From: Dreissena polymorpha
Lineage: Eukaryota; Mollusca; Bivalvia; Myida; Dreissenidae
Direction of reading: 5' to 3'
NCBI RefSeq assembly: GCF_020536995.1
Contig: NC_068355.1
Coordinates: forward strand, 126,361,472-126,425,471
DNA: 64,000 bases
The position numbers were made by a program, and so were the translations under genes. Below, one piece after another: positions 34,201 to 43,498 of the stretch (position 1 is the stretch's first letter; every line of letters begins with the position of its first letter). The notes beneath the pieces were generated by a model. That model made no database searches. It saw only the letters and a program-made list of their open reading frames with translations, and was not told the DNA's origin.

Positions 34201-35516
34201 TAGCAAGAATAAAAAATTATTCAGCGGGATATCCATTCAACAAATCTTCTTGTTTCCACTCTATCCTAATACATATACAAGTATTCTGTGTCTGCAGCTG
34301 GCCTTTGAGAAGACTGTGTCAGCTGTACAGACTGTGATCAGACGTACGCTGCAGGCAGCTCAAGGTAGGTTGAAACATTACGCATGCAACAGAACTTCAG
34401 ACGTAAATAGGAGTCATGCTTTGGGAAAACAAAGCTTAATGCACATGCATAAAGTGTTATCCCAGATAAGCCTGTGTAGACTGCACATACTAATCAGGGA
34501 AGACACTTTCTGCTTTTATGGAATTTTATGCCCCCGGATCGAATGATCGGGGGTATATTGTTTTTGGCCTGTCTGTCTGTCATTCTGTCGGTCATTCTGC
34601 CTGTCATCAAAACTTTTACCTAAAACTTTAACCTTGGTTAAAGTTTTGCAATAACTTTTGCAATATTGAAGATAGCAACTTGATTCATGCACTTGGCATG
34701 CATGTGTATCTCATGGAGCTGCACATTTTGAGTGGTGAAAGGTCTAGGTCATCCTTAAAGGTCAAAAGTTAAATATATGGCTTCAAATAGGCGCAATAGG
34801 GGGCATTGTGTTTCTGAAAAACACATCTCTTGTTCTTTAAAAAAAAGTTTCCTTTAAACAAATATCCCGTCTAGGCAAAAGTGTTGTCCCGGAATAGCTT
34901 TTGCTGACTGCACAGGCTTATTTGGGACACAACTTCATGCAAATGCATTAAGCCTAGTTTGTTCATAGCGTGGCTTGTGTTTATATACAAAGAATAAACA
35001 TTTGCAACGTGGCAGAACCAGTTTCAAAGCTCTCCTGGAAAGAATGCTCTCGATCTTTTCAAAGACCTCAATTACTGGTTCTTCAAAAAAAATGGATTGG
35101 CAGGTGTCTATGTACGGCTTTTGATGTACTCAAGGTAGATGAATAAGTTAAAATTAATAAAACTGAGGATAATTTTTTCCACAAAATATTTGTTTGATTC
35201 TTTAATAGGAAATGGATTGATAATTTTACCAGGTGGGAAGTACCTATTGCTGTTGTCCAGCAATCATGCAATACCAACAAAAAGTACATTTATACTCACA
35301 CTCGCATGATCATTGGCACACACATTATTGAAAAAAATATGTACATGTAAAAAAGATAAACTTCTGTAAAGAGTGAGTGCAGCCACATTGTCTTTTTCAG
35401 AGGCGGCCGGGGCAGGTAACACGCCCAGCCCTGCCCAGATGGAACTGAGGCTGATCCAGTCGAAGGCAGATATAGAGTGTCCCACCATAACCTTTACGGC
35501 CACCAAGATATCCTGA
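22203..35516 (+). CDS. PDXK: Pyridoxal kinase, complete gene, ten exons
   Basis: It phosphorylates pyridoxal, pyridoxine and pyridoxamine with ATP to make the PLP coenzyme; cytosolic, ribokinase-fold family. Exons: 22203-22286, 22681-22735, 25266-25373, 27506-27589, 27721-27755, 28813-28898, 30115-30263, 33087-33205, 34298-34364 and 35401-35516 (stop TGA at 35514). All borders are GT-AG and all phases close, giving 300 residues against 312 in human. Landmarks are [20 protein letters not shown] (6-25), [12 protein letters not shown] (37-48), [15 protein letters not shown] (111-125), TPNQFEAE (144-151) and VGTGDLF with the catalytic Asp at 223. The C-terminus ends [12 protein letters not shown] plus 12 residues, as in animal PDXK. 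It is about 12 residues shorter than human before the GTGD loop. Intron 6 holds partial exon copies. The exon 6 donor (GTCAGT) and exon 7 donor (GTACCT) are weaker than the rest. Confidence 0.95.
22510..22660. repeat. F6 palindromic MITE, partial (PDXK intron 1)
   Basis: Contains GTTGTCCCTGATTAG, GACTGCACTGGCTAATCAG and ACACTTAACGCATA, one arm of the F6 palindrome, in diverged form. Confidence 0.65.
22829..23683. mobile_element. hAT-like element with TGCTGCAA ends (PDXK intron 2)
   Basis: Left end TAGTGCTGCAAAAATAT; right end in reverse TGGTGCTGCAACAATAT. Inner arms carry reiterated TATTGCAATATATCGCAATA motifs. Flanks ATGCTTAG (22821-22828) and ATGTTTAG (23684-23691) give an 8-bp duplication with one difference. 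The centre (23090-23520) is GC-richer with CGTCCGATCGGGGCG and TTCGCGCGC. No transposase is visible. Confidence 0.7.
23688..24020 (-). repeat. F5 hairpin-ended element (PDXK intron 2)
   Basis: Second copy of the family at 18881-19178, from TTAGCTCGGCAGTTTTCGG to GGCACCCGTTATGGGGTGCTC. Its first bases overlap the right target duplication of the preceding hAT-like element, so F5 was probably in place first. Confidence 0.75.
24037..24665. repeat. Tandem duplication split by a ~379-bp insertion (PDXK intron 2)
   Basis: Segment X (ACTTTGGTTGAATGTTT ... GATAAGTGTTTAT) followed by Y (TTTGTATTAAAATT ... CGCAAAT) occurs uninterrupted at 24542-24665. In the first copy X ends at 24110 and Y starts at 24490. 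The inserted 24111-24489 begins TATCCCCACGCTTTGTGG and contains CTGTCTGTCTGTCTGTCCGT, a start seen in many bivalve interspersed repeats. Confidence 0.75.
24910..24964. mobile_element. 55-bp miniature hAT-like element (PDXK intron 2)
   Basis: Starts CACAGGTGGTTAGCGTGTGG and ends GCTAACCACCTGTG, flanked by GTATCTAT and GTATCTAC. Its first ~41 bases and last 14 match the ends of the 973-bp element at 39329-40301, so it is an extreme internal-deletion form of the same family. Confidence 0.85.
25914..26465 (+). repeat. Interspersed repeat with a perfect 47-bp triplication (PDXK intron 3)
   Basis: Begins near TTATTGTCCCCTACCAGTG with CAGTCTGTCAGTCAGTCTGT and ends near ACATCTCCCTTTAGGGCCAT, the usual layout of hairpin-ended repeats here. 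Inside, three identical 47-bp units occupy 26210-26256, 26257-26303 and 26304-26350, starting GAGAGTTATGGTTCTTG. The identity implies a very recent expansion or assembly collapse/expansion. Confidence 0.8.
26466..27028. other. AT-rich intron 3 sequence, small hairpins
   Basis: Mostly AT-rich. Around 26840-26925 ATTATCAGTGAA-type motifs alternate in both orientations and can fold. No gene element was seen. Confidence 0.4.
27029..27136. mobile_element. 108-bp palindromic MITE (PDXK intron 3)
   Basis: Arms starting TTGTTGGATTCAGTTGAATA and ending CCGAATCCAACAA fold around AAAATATATTTT. Almost the whole length pairs, with a few mismatches. Confidence 0.8.
28256..28487. repeat. F6 palindromic MITE (PDXK intron 5)
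   Basis: Runs from AAAACTGGGCTTATTGCATG to ACGCACATACATTAACCCA with internal GTCCCAGATTAGCCTGTGCA and GGCTGCACAGGCTAATC. Confidence 0.75.
28485..28712. mobile_element. MITE with a perfect GC hairpin (PDXK intron 5)
   Basis: Ends ACCCATTTATGCCTAG and, in reverse, TTGCATTTATGCCAAG. Near the left it holds GAGACGCCGCAT and its exact inverse ATGCGGCGTCTC separated by one base, inside a longer CAAACAGCG...CGCTGTTTG stem. It directly abuts the F6 copy. Confidence 0.75.
29528..29620 (+). pseudogene. Partial duplicate of PDXK exon 8 (in intron 6)
   Basis: A TATTTTAG acceptor is followed by a near-identical copy of exon 8 up to CTTACATG, where similarity stops before the donor. By eye there are about five substitutions plus one missing G just before the GCACTGGGGAC of the catalytic loop, which shifts the frame. 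Similarity also extends a few bases upstream into the intron (TTGTATTT). It lies upstream of exon 7, out of gene order, so splicing it in would not give a normal kinase. Confidence 0.85.
29961..30019 (+). pseudogene. Partial duplicate of PDXK exon 7 (in intron 6)
   Basis: A TCTCCCTTAG acceptor precedes a copy of the first 59 bases of exon 7 (30115-30173). Six substitutions are seen; five are synonymous and one is Met/Val. Beyond CAGAGGC the copy diverges and its frame reads 13 more codons to a stop. The preceding pyrimidine tract is also similar to that of exon 7. If used it would truncate the kinase before the ATP/catalytic loop. Confidence 0.85.
30293..30530. repeat. F6 palindromic MITE (PDXK intron 7)
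   Basis: Diverged copy with GTCGTCCCAGATTACCTGTG, CTACACAGGCTAACCAGG and GGCTTATCTGGGATGACA arms. Confidence 0.7.
30575..30827. mobile_element. F6 palindromic MITE, best-preserved copy (PDXK intron 7)
   Basis: Ends CTTGTTCTGAGAAA and in reverse CTTGTTCTGAGAAA are identical. Each half has a small palindrome CCTGTGCAGTCTGCACAGG-type (19 bases) flanked by GTGTCGTCCC and GGGACGACAC. Overall 253 bp that can fold into a cross of nested hairpins. No coding capacity. Ten or more copies or half-copies occur between 22.5 and 42.4 kb. Confidence 0.85.
30831..31885. other. PDXK intron 7, nothing recognised
   Basis: AT-rich intronic sequence with no repeat or open frame that I could assign. Confidence 0.45.
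31886..32025. mobile_element. ~140-bp inverted-repeat MITE (PDXK intron 7)
   Basis: TATACGGTTAGTAACTGATGG near 31893 is mirrored by CCATCAGTTACTAACCGTGTA near 31998-32018, with ATATATACCCTAGTAA and TTACTGAGGGTTTATAT also roughly mirrored. Confidence 0.65.
32155..32330 (-). mobile_element. tRNA-derived SINE, family A (PDXK intron 7)
   Basis: On the minus strand an A-box-like TGGTGTAATGGATA is followed by a B-box-like GTGTTCCATCCCC about 35 bases on, then a body with CACCAAGTGCTTGTTATAGG and GAAACGGACTCGAGAGC. The same body recurs at 38400-38600 and 51725-51860, giving three copies in the same orientation. Confidence 0.65.
32835..33060. repeat. F6 palindromic MITE (PDXK intron 7)
   Basis: Diverged copy from GGGAAAACTGAACCTAAATT to GCATTAAGCCCTGTTGTCCC, ending about 25 bp before exon 8. 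Confidence 0.7.
33275..33551 (-). repeat. F3 element, reverse orientation (PDXK intron 8)
   Basis: Begins with hairpin TCCCCCACCACTATAGTGGGGG, then GGTTGGTTGGTTGG, CTTTTGCAATATTGAAGATA and CTCATGGAGCTGCACATTTT, and ends GTGTTTCTGACGAACACA. Confidence 0.8.
33600..34170 (+). repeat. Diverged tandem repeat, ~165-180 bp unit (PDXK intron 8)
   Basis: Three or more units share AAATAAGAGTTATTGCCCTT, TTGTTATTTTGTATGATGTA, GGGCTATACC and TATATCAATGAGGAG. It has the same unit size class as F1 and F2 but unrelated sequence. Confidence 0.65.
34415..34523. repeat. F6 half copy (PDXK intron 9)
   Basis: One arm from GGGAAAACAAAGCTTAATGC to GACACTTTCTGCTTTTATGG, cut by the adjoining F3 element. Confidence 0.7.
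34524..34834 (-). repeat. F3 element, reverse orientation (PDXK intron 9)
   Basis: Starts TTTTATGCCCCCGGATCGAA...GGGGG hairpin and ends AACACATCTCTTGTT. It appears to sit inside an F6 copy, whose other arm resumes at about 34860. Confidence 0.75.
34860..34975. repeat. F6 half copy (PDXK intron 9)
   Basis: Second arm, with GTGTTGTCCCGGAATAGC, GACTGCACAGGCTTATTTGG and GCATTAAGCC, diverged. Confidence 0.65.
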
Positions 35517-35579
35517 TCTCAACAGAGGTGTAGGCTTCACAGGGCAAGACGAGGGCTTCAGTTGAAAAAAATATTTATT

Positions 35580-35745
35580 ATCATATATAAACTGTGGAAA
35601 ACAGGGTTAATACATGTGCATAAAGTGTCATCCCAGATTAGCCTGTGCAGTCCACAATTGCTAATCAGGGACGAAACTCTTTTACTTAACTGGATTTACC
35701 CTAATGAGAGTCTTCCAGAAAATGAAAAATTCCTTAAAAGAAACA
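35580..35745. repeat. F6 palindromic MITE, partial (PDXK 3' flank)
   Basis: One full arm with AAGTGTCATCCCAGATTAGC, then degraded sequence. It lies 60 bp after the PDXK stop, so it may be in the 3' UTR. A possible AATAAA signal is at about 35971. Confidence 0.6.
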
Positions 35746-36068
35746 GATGTGTTGCTTTAGTGACGCTTAGAAAACCTGCACTACCAGCCATGGAGAGGGG
35801 TTTGAGTTTTTTTGTCAAGCAATTAAACTTTCACATTTTCTCAAAACAATGAGGAAGGCAACGATTTAAATGAAAGGACATAATATAAATATACACACTG
35901 ATGGCTTTTAACTGCTTGTGATGGCATTGTGAGAAATAATGCTAACTTTATTGCATGGGTTTGTTTCAATAATAAATAACATGATGATGATGTGTACAAT
36001 TGTCATCCACGAAACTTTACTTATTAGCATTTAACCCGGTTTTCCTACATTCATCTTCATTCATGTTA

Positions 36069-36798
36069 TTTTTAGCTCACCTGAGCACAACGTGCTCATT
36101 GTGAGATTTTGTGATCGCTTTTTATCTGTTGTGTGTTATCCGGCGTGTGTCTTGTGCAGTCAACATTTGCCTTGTTAACTCTCTAGAGGCCACATTTAAT
36201 GTCCAATCTTCATGAAATTTGGTCAAAAGATTGGTCTCAATGATATCTTGGATGAGTTCGAAAATGGTTACGTTTGCTTGAAAAACATGGCTGCCAAGGG
36301 GCAGGGAATTTTTCCTTATATGGCTATATATGGCTTTAGTTAAACCTTGTTAACACTCTAGAGGCCACATTTATTGTCCAATCTCCATGAAATTTGATCA
36401 GAAGATTGATCTCAATGATATCTTGGATGAGTTTGAAAATAATTATGTTTCCTTGAAAAACATGACTTCCAAGGGGCGGGGCATTTTTCCTTATATGGCT
36501 ATAGTAAAATCTTGTTAATACTCTAGAGGCCACATTTACTGTCCGGTGTTCATGAAACTTGGTCAGCAGATTATTCTTGTTAATATCTTGGAATAGTTTT
36601 AAAATGATGCTGGTTGGTTGAAAAACATGGCTGCCAGGGGGCGGGGCATTTTTCCTTATATGGCTATAGTAAAACCTTGTTTACACTCTAGAGGCCACAT
36701 TTATTTTCCGATCTTCATGAAACTTGGTCAGAAGATTTGTCCCAATAACATCTTGTTATTTCAGGTGAGTGACTTTGGACCTTTCAGGCCATCTTGTG
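36069..36798 (-). repeat. F2 element, reverse orientation, four monomers
   Basis: Starts TTTAGCTCACCTGAGCACAA with an immediate hairpin (GAGCACAACGTGCTC) and ends CTTTCAGGCCATCTTGT. Four ~170-bp monomers carry CTCTAGAGGCCACATTTA, CATGAAATTTGGTCA, GATATCTTGGATGAGTT and GGGGCGGGGCATTTTTCC. Confidence 0.8.
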
Positions 36799-36950
36799 TT
36801 TATTTATTTTCAAATGCTTGTTGCTGGTAGTTAAATAGGTTACAACCTGTTTGATTAAAGAGATATTGTGAGGTGTCATTTCCAAACCACACCAACTTAT
36901 CATTTTTATTGAAGTCTCTTTCGTTTCATGATTTATATTTTTATTTTATA

Positions 36951-37609
36951 CACTTCAACAGCGTTATTTCGAACACCGATAATCCGAAGTCACCGTTATT
37001 TCGAAGTATTTTTCAGGTCCCGATTTTGGTTCTCCTTTGTTTAATGTAAAATTTCATTGTTAATCCCAACTTCGTTAAACCGAAGAAATCGTTAATTTGA
37101 AGTGATTCAGTCGGTCCCAACACTAAAATTCGCACCTAATTATCAATCTTTAATCCGAAGTCAAAACTGCAAAATACGGTGCGTAATTTCACACCTTTGT
37201 CGTGGCGCGTCAAAAGCAGATCATTACACCTTTGTCGTCTGCGCGAACGCCGTTGTTCAGAGATACATAGCGTATTAGTTAAAAAAAATGTTTCATTTCC
37301 GAAAATGTATTCATATGTATGTGTGTCTGATAATTTGTGTTATTCTTTATATTTTATATGTTCTGTAATTAGACAAAAATAAAAACAAGAAAAAGAATCG
37401 TTTTATTCCTCCGTTTGTTACAAGTGGAAATCTATTGCTATCTGACTAGTTTACGCTTTTCAGTAAGCGTGTAACCGAGCCATGTGAATTCCACAACGTT
37501 TTATTTATACAGAATCAAAGAAGTCTTCTGTCAAATGTTTATTTCCAATTATCGTTAATCCGAAGTTTTTTAACGGTCCCGACGACTTCAAAATAACGGT
37601 GTTGAAGTG
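36951..37609. mobile_element. pogo/Tigger-like MITE
   Basis: Ends CACTTCAACAGCGTTATTTC and in reverse CACTTCAACACCGTTATTTT, flanked by TA on both sides. Repeated AATCCGAAG and TTCGAAGT motifs fill the ends. The middle (37140-37270) is GC-rich. No transposase remains. TA target and this end type fit Tc1/mariner-pogo elements; assignment by recollection. Confidence 0.7.
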
Positions 37610-37849
37610 TATATTACTTTAATTATGTCATTTTTTCCCCATTAATGAATTTACATAACTGTTATCCCGTTGAAAATAAAAATGTGATAATAAGGAAATT
37701 CTTCGCTTGTTTGTTCATATAATTGTCCATAAAGTACATTTTGTATATCATCAAATGTTAATTTCCATTTTTATTGATCTCATATTCCAGTCCTGCTTAA
37801 TATACTGCTTTGTCATAGACATTAAAACCCTTCTGAGAAAGTGAGCCGT

Positions 37850-39150
37850 ATGTTTTTAACTCAACTATTCATTGAATAGCCGAGCTATACTACTCATCAA
37901 AATGTCTGTGTCTGTGTAATTGTTTGTATCATATTCTGGTTAAGGTAAACGTCTTACATCTCCATTTCACTGATTTAACTACATGTTTTCAATTGTAACT
38001 TCGCTCGTGTTTGAGGTCATTGTTTGGGATGTCTTCGCAAGTTTCATAATTCTAACCTGTTTTTTTTCAAAATGGTTTCACCTTTTTTGTACTTGGAAAT
38101 TCTGTTAATGTAAACACTTAATATCTCCATATCAGTAATTTGCTACAGGTATTATATTAAAATGTATGTTTTGTGGTAATTGTGGTCACTCACCAAGTTT
38201 CATAATTCTGACCTGCAATTTAATTATGCTCCTTTTTGTGCTTAGAAAATTTGTTTAACATTTGCGTGCAACTACTGGTACTCAATGTGTCAGATATTGA
38301 AACAAAATGTAACAAACATCTACAGGGTCCTTATAAACATTCACTGATTATTGCTTATAAAACTGCGACGGGCTTACTTTTATAGTGAAATCCTATTTAT
38401 TTTACACTTATTGCATCGAAAGCCTCAGGCTTACTGAAACGCTATCGAGTCAGTTTCCTGGGCCTAAAACTAGTACTTGGTGTCTTTGGGGGATATTTAA
38501 AGAATTCTCCCTCAGTGGGCTTTGTCCCAGCGACCCCCAGGTCTTTAGATGGAAACCACATCCATTACACCACGGTGACCAGCATATTAGCAGGGCAATG
38601 CCCCTGTTTGTTTTTAGAAAAGTATGTTTATACTTTGCATGCAAATTTTTATTCTATTTCAAACTTGCATGCAACTAGTGCATATATCTTCAACTACTAC
38701 AGAAATTTAAAATACACATGTCTTTTGGATCATCATGGGAGATCACTCAACAATGTCCGTAACTCTGAAATAGAACTGTGCATATATGTTCATGGTTTTG
38801 ATAAACTGTCACTTACTTAGGACTATAACTTTGACCATCCTTTTAGCATGGTTATGCCTTCATTGTACCTTGAAAAATCAGTTTAAGATTTGCGTGCAGT
38901 TTGAAATAAATTTGAAAATGTGCATGTAACAAGTCCATATCTTTGTAACTTGTACTGATATTCAATGAAAGAATCACACACAATTCTTGAGGAGGTCATC
39001 GTGTGAGGTCACTGAATAAGAACCGTATGTCTGAGCTGTAATTTAGCAGAATTATGCTCCTTATTGTAATTTTTATACACTGGAAAATTCAGGTAAGTGT
39101 TTGCGTGCAACAACTATCTTTAGCTGACTTGCAGGCCTACCATATGGTTA
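37850..39150 (+). repeat. Diverged tandem-core repeat, ~190-bp unit, split by a SINE
   Basis: Units share TTTCATAATTCTGACCTG, ATGCTCCTTTTTGTG, TTTGCGTGCAACTA and a GAGGTCACT block at 37860-38370 and again at 38640-39150. It starts near TTTTTAACTCAAC with ATAGCCGAGCTATACTACTC. The SINE at 38400-38600 lies in the middle. Confidence 0.6.
38400..38600 (-). mobile_element. tRNA-derived SINE, family A
   Basis: Minus-strand A-box-like TGGTGTAATGGATGTGG, then CCAAAGACACCAAGTACTAG and a GAAACTGACTCGATAGC tail, matching 32155-32330. Confidence 0.65.
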
Positions 39151-39328
39151 CATTTGGGGCTAGTTAGGTCAATCTTGCTTAAAATAGATGTAAAGTTTTC
39201 ACTTAATAACTTCAGTTATGATTGTGATATTGGGCTCAAATTGTGTTTGGGGGTCAGTGACATCTACTTCTGGATGGAGGTATTGTGCTATAATTTATTT
39301 CATCTGTACCTCATATGCAGACTTTGGG

Positions 39329-40301
39329 CACAGGTGGTTAGCGTGTGGCTATGCTATTAATTAGTGAAAACATCATTTTGAATGATAAATAATCATATTA
39401 TAACGAAAAATTAACTTTTCTGAAAAAAAAATATTTCACTATCAAATATATATATAACAAGGTATGCAACTCAAAATCAGCCCAAAACGGGGTGCATCGC
39501 TTTGAACAGCCATATCTTCATCAATTTTGCAGCGATTTTCACGATCTCGGTCTTATTCAACGCAGAAATAAATTTCCTTTCTGGAAATGTATATGTCTTG
39601 CAATATTTTTACAAATGCTGGGTCAACTTTTAAGAAATAACACGATACACAACACGCATGACCCAGTTGACAGTGATCATGTATTCTTTATGAATGAAAT
39701 CTCCAGTTGTAAAGACACACCTCCGCATTGGACCAATGAAATCACTCGTATGTTTAAAATGTCAGTTAGTTGAAATGTATGTAAACAAAGGTTTCAAACG
39801 GCGCTGGACAGTTAGTCTTGATGCAGAATGTAACGACAAGAACGGTAATAATGTTTTTTCATACGTTTTATTGAATTATGGTATCGAACTACATGAACTT
39901 TATAGGGAAGTTGCCCTTTACTCCGTGAAGATTTCAGTCTTAAAGACAGCATGATCACTGTCAACTGGGTCATGCGTGTTGTGTATCGTGTTATTTCTTA
40001 AAAGTTGACCCAGCATTTGTAAAAATATTGCAAGACATATACATTTCCAGAAAGGAAATTCATTTCTGCGTTGCATAAGACCGAGATCGTGAAAATCGCT
40101 GCAAAATTGATGAAGATATGGCTGTTCAAAGCGATGCACCCCGTTTTGGGCTGACTTTGAGTTGCATACCTTGTTATATATATATTTGATAGTGAAATAT
40201 TTTTTTTCAGAAAAGTTAATTTTTCGTTATAATATGATTATTTATCATTCAAAATGATGTTTTCACTAATTAATATCATAGCCACACGCTAACCACCTGT
40301 G
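39329..40301. mobile_element. 973-bp hAT-like element with ~350-bp inverted arms
   Basis: Left arm 39329-39681 and right arm 39950-40301 are inverted copies, starting CACAGGTGGTTAGCGTGTGG. ACTTTGGG flanks both sides (39321-39328, 40302-40309), a perfect 8-bp target duplication. The arms remain nearly identical, so the element is fairly young or the arms convert each other. The central ~270 bp has a frame for 86 residues (39694-39954) that shows no transposase motif. Confidence 0.9.
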
Positions 40302-40309
40302 ACTTTGGG

Positions 40310-40984
40310 TGGGATTGCATTTAGGACCAAGGTCATTGTAACTTAAAATTGACAAATGGTTTCCACTTAGTAAATTAAGTTTGGATGGAGGTATTGTGAT
40401 AAAATGTCTTTGTAGGAACATGTGTAGCTTACACGCAGACTTTGATTCAAACTTAATTAAACTCAACTAAATTAACTGGTTAATTGTTTATTTGTATGGA
40501 AACATTATTGTTTTGATAAAGAAAAAAAAGCTTTGAGTTAACATATAATTTTATCATATGCCATGCAAGTAATACAGCTATTCAACTTCAAATATGTCTT
40601 TGTGGTCATTTTATCAGGTGAATGGCAGAAAATGTACTTTTTAGGATTTTTCATTTCAAAATATGCCAGAATAAACAGGCATAGATATACCAATAATACA
40701 CAGGACCTAAATATTTGTAACTGAGGAACTAATTTTTATAGATTAGTTAAAATGTTAATATATAGAACGTATTTTATACGGATTTTGATGTGAAACCGTA
40801 ATAAATATATGATTTATTGTATTTTGTTATTTTATAAAAATGAATAAATATTTCAGTACAATGTGTATTTATTGCTTATGTATATATCTTACCGGGTATG
40901 TTTTTGTGTATATACTTTCCGGTATTTGAAATATATATTGATATTGTAAAATTGTTTAAGCTCTTTCCATCTTCCAAAGATAAA
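40310..40984. other. No gene recognised
   Basis: AT-rich sequence. No assigned feature. Confidence 0.4.
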
Positions 40985-41640
40985 AAGAAATGTTGTAACA
41001 GAGCATAACTGAAACATAGCATTGTTAAAACAGACCATTGTTGTAACAGAACATGAGTGTAACAGAACATTGCTGTAACAGAACATTTTTGTAACAGAAA
41101 TATTTTTGTACCAGAATATTGTTGTTACAGAACATTGTTATAACAGAACATGGTTGTAACAGAAATATTTGTGTACCAGAATATTGTTGCAACACAACAA
41201 GGTTATAACATAACATTTTTGTGACAGAACATCATTGTAACAGAACATTGTTATATAGAGTATCGTTATAACAGAACATTGTTGTATCAGAGCATTGTTG
41301 TAGCAGAACATTGTTGTAACAGAACATGGTTGTAACAGAAGATCATTATAACAGAAAATTGGTGTATTAGGACATGGTTGTAGCAGAACATGTTTGTAAT
41401 AGAACATTGTTATAACAGAACATTGTAGTAATAGAAAATGGTTGTAACCGGACAATGCTGTAAGAGAACATTGCTGTAAAATAACCTTATTATAACAGAA
41501 AATTGTTGTAATACAACATTGTTATGACAGAAACTTGTTGTAACAGAACATCCTTGTAACTGAATATCCGTGTAACTGAATATCCTTGTAACAGAACATT
41601 GTTGTACCATAATGTCGTTGTAATAGATTTAGATAATGTT
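40985..41640. repeat. 16-bp minisatellite, about 40 units
   Basis: Unit GTAACAGAACATTGTT with variants such as GTAACAGAAATATTTT and GTACCAGAATATTGTT. Because 16 is not a multiple of three, each minus frame cycles through a 16-residue pattern, which explains the overlapping open frames there. Confidence 0.9.
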
Positions 41641-41814
41641 TATAAGTGAATTGCAATTGTTAGGACCATATTTCAACGACTTCAGATATTGCATTCTATG
41701 GTTAACAATGAATACCATTTCATCAATAAGTACATGTTCAAGTGTGATATTTATCAAGACACTTTGGTATTTTGTACTGCAGTAAGAATATGCACCTCTT
41801 ACACCAAAGATATA

Positions 41815-42060
41815 AGCCGTGCTCTTGGAAAACAGGGCTTAATGCATTTGCAAAAAGTGTAGTCCAAGATAAGACTGTGCACTCTGCACAGGCTAATCAG
41901 GGACGAAACTCCGCCTAGACTAGATTTCCCACTAAAAGAGACATTCTTTAAACAGAAAATCCATAAAGCTGCACATGTCGTCCCTGATAAGCCTGCCTGG
42001 AATTCTCGGTATAATATTGGACGGCACTACGCTAGGCTTTACGCTTTGAATTCCCCGAAT
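41815..42060. repeat. F6 palindromic MITE
   Basis: Runs from CTTGGAAAACAGGGCTTAAT through CTGCACAGGCTAATCAGGG to GGACGGCAC, with a degraded right arm. Confidence 0.7.
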
Positions 42061-42224
42061 GCGGCTAACATGAATTTGAACCCAAGAAGGTTCTTTATCG
42101 AATTTTCTTTAAATGCGATTTTGGAAGTAAGTAACTAGATGTTGCAGAAAAAATCTCGCATATGCTACGTCCGAAATTGTAGGGGGGGGGGGGGCTTTAC
42201 TTAAAAAGACAAAAGTTCTTCCGT

Positions 42225-42420
42225 AAAAGCGGAAAGTGTCGTCACTGATTAGGCTATGCGGACTAAACATTTTTTTTGTTTAAGCGATGTCTGTTCTTAT
42301 CCTGTATATGCGAAAAGTGTCATCGCTAATTATATTGTGCAGACTTCACAGGCTAATCTGGAACAAAACTGTACGCACATGAACTTAGCCCTGTTGTCCA
42401 TGAACGAGGCTCAGATTTAT
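42225..42420. repeat. F6 palindromic MITE, second copy
   Basis: GCGGAAAGTGTCGTCACTG and CTTCACAGGCTAATCTGG arms, ending CTTAGCCCTGTTGTCCATG. A 12-base G run lies just before it at about 42182-42193. Confidence 0.65.
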
Positions 42421-42740
42421 ATCACTTGCAGTACATTATGCTTTGTAACTACTTTATAAAAAAATACATAATTTACTAAAGCTTTCGGTTATTTTATAAA
42501 AGCTTTCGGTTATTTTGTAAAAGCTTGCAACCATTGAGATGCAATTGAAAATTTAAGAGTTTACATCCAAACATACCATTGGATAAAAGTATATGAAGAT
42601 ATACGTATAAGTTAAATCACATGTCATGTTTTCATAAGACTTGTTGTGTTTTTTTACACATATTAATATGAAGTGAATATGGACATATATTTTTTTTTGG
42701 AAAAAAACAAACAGACAAAAATGTATGTACAAGTTTTATT

Positions 42741-42960
42741 TTTAGCTCGACTTTTCGAAGAAATATGTGAGGTATACTACTCGCCCCGGCGTCTACGATG
42801 GTTAAAGTTTTTTTATAAAGTCAAATAACTTTAACACTATCAAAGATAATTAACTCAAACTTGGAATATTACTAAAGTCTGAGGGCATTTTGGGAATTTT
42901 CCTCTGAATCGAATTCACGTCACATAGAACAATGCATTGCCGACCCTTCGATCCCAAGGA
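42741..42960 (-). repeat. TTTTTAGCTC-ended repeat fragment
   Basis: Begins TTTTTAGCTCGACTTTTCGA and has CTACGATGGTTAAAGTTTTT and AACTCAAACTTGGAATATTA. The start matches the shared end of F1, F2 and F5; the other end was not found. Confidence 0.5.
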
Positions 42961-43498
42961 GATTATTTAGAGAAATAAGTTTACCACGGTCCCACAATTT
43001 GAAAAAGTGTGCATGCAGTCCGTAAAACAAACACAAGACATCCCGCTAAAGATTGTTCTCTATTGCGTGAACTTACCGGACCGCTTGGACAGCTATTGAA
43101 CAATCCGCCAAAATATGGTACCGTGACATAACGTGAGACGGACTGTAATTTGTTCACTGTATTAGATGTACATATTTGCGATAAACTTAATAACATAAAC
43201 TGTGGGAAATGTAAATAAGTGATACACGTTAAACAATAGGCCATCCTTAAAGAGTATTGTTTAAAATAACCCGATCGACTCTCCCAAAGTGCGCAAACCC
43301 AACAGTTTGCTTCGATTAAATTAAAAATAAATTACACGAAAGAAATATTTTCCCGCACCTCTGTATTCACGATTCATCTTCAAATCAATACGCTATTTCA
43401 TATATAGCTCCTCTTTGACATGCTGTAAATATTATCAATCTGTGGGAGGTGTGAGATTGTAGAATACATGCAAAATTACTGCAACACTATTTCTATTT

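Noticed and set aside
39492-40139. Two matching proteins on opposite strands (MHRFEQPYLHQF start)
   Set aside because: They are the two inverted arms of the hAT-like element read outward; no transposase motif and no separate evidence of coding.
41025-41610. Overlapping minus-strand proteins rich in CYN and LLQ
   Set aside because: They are cyclic translations of the 16-bp minisatellite.
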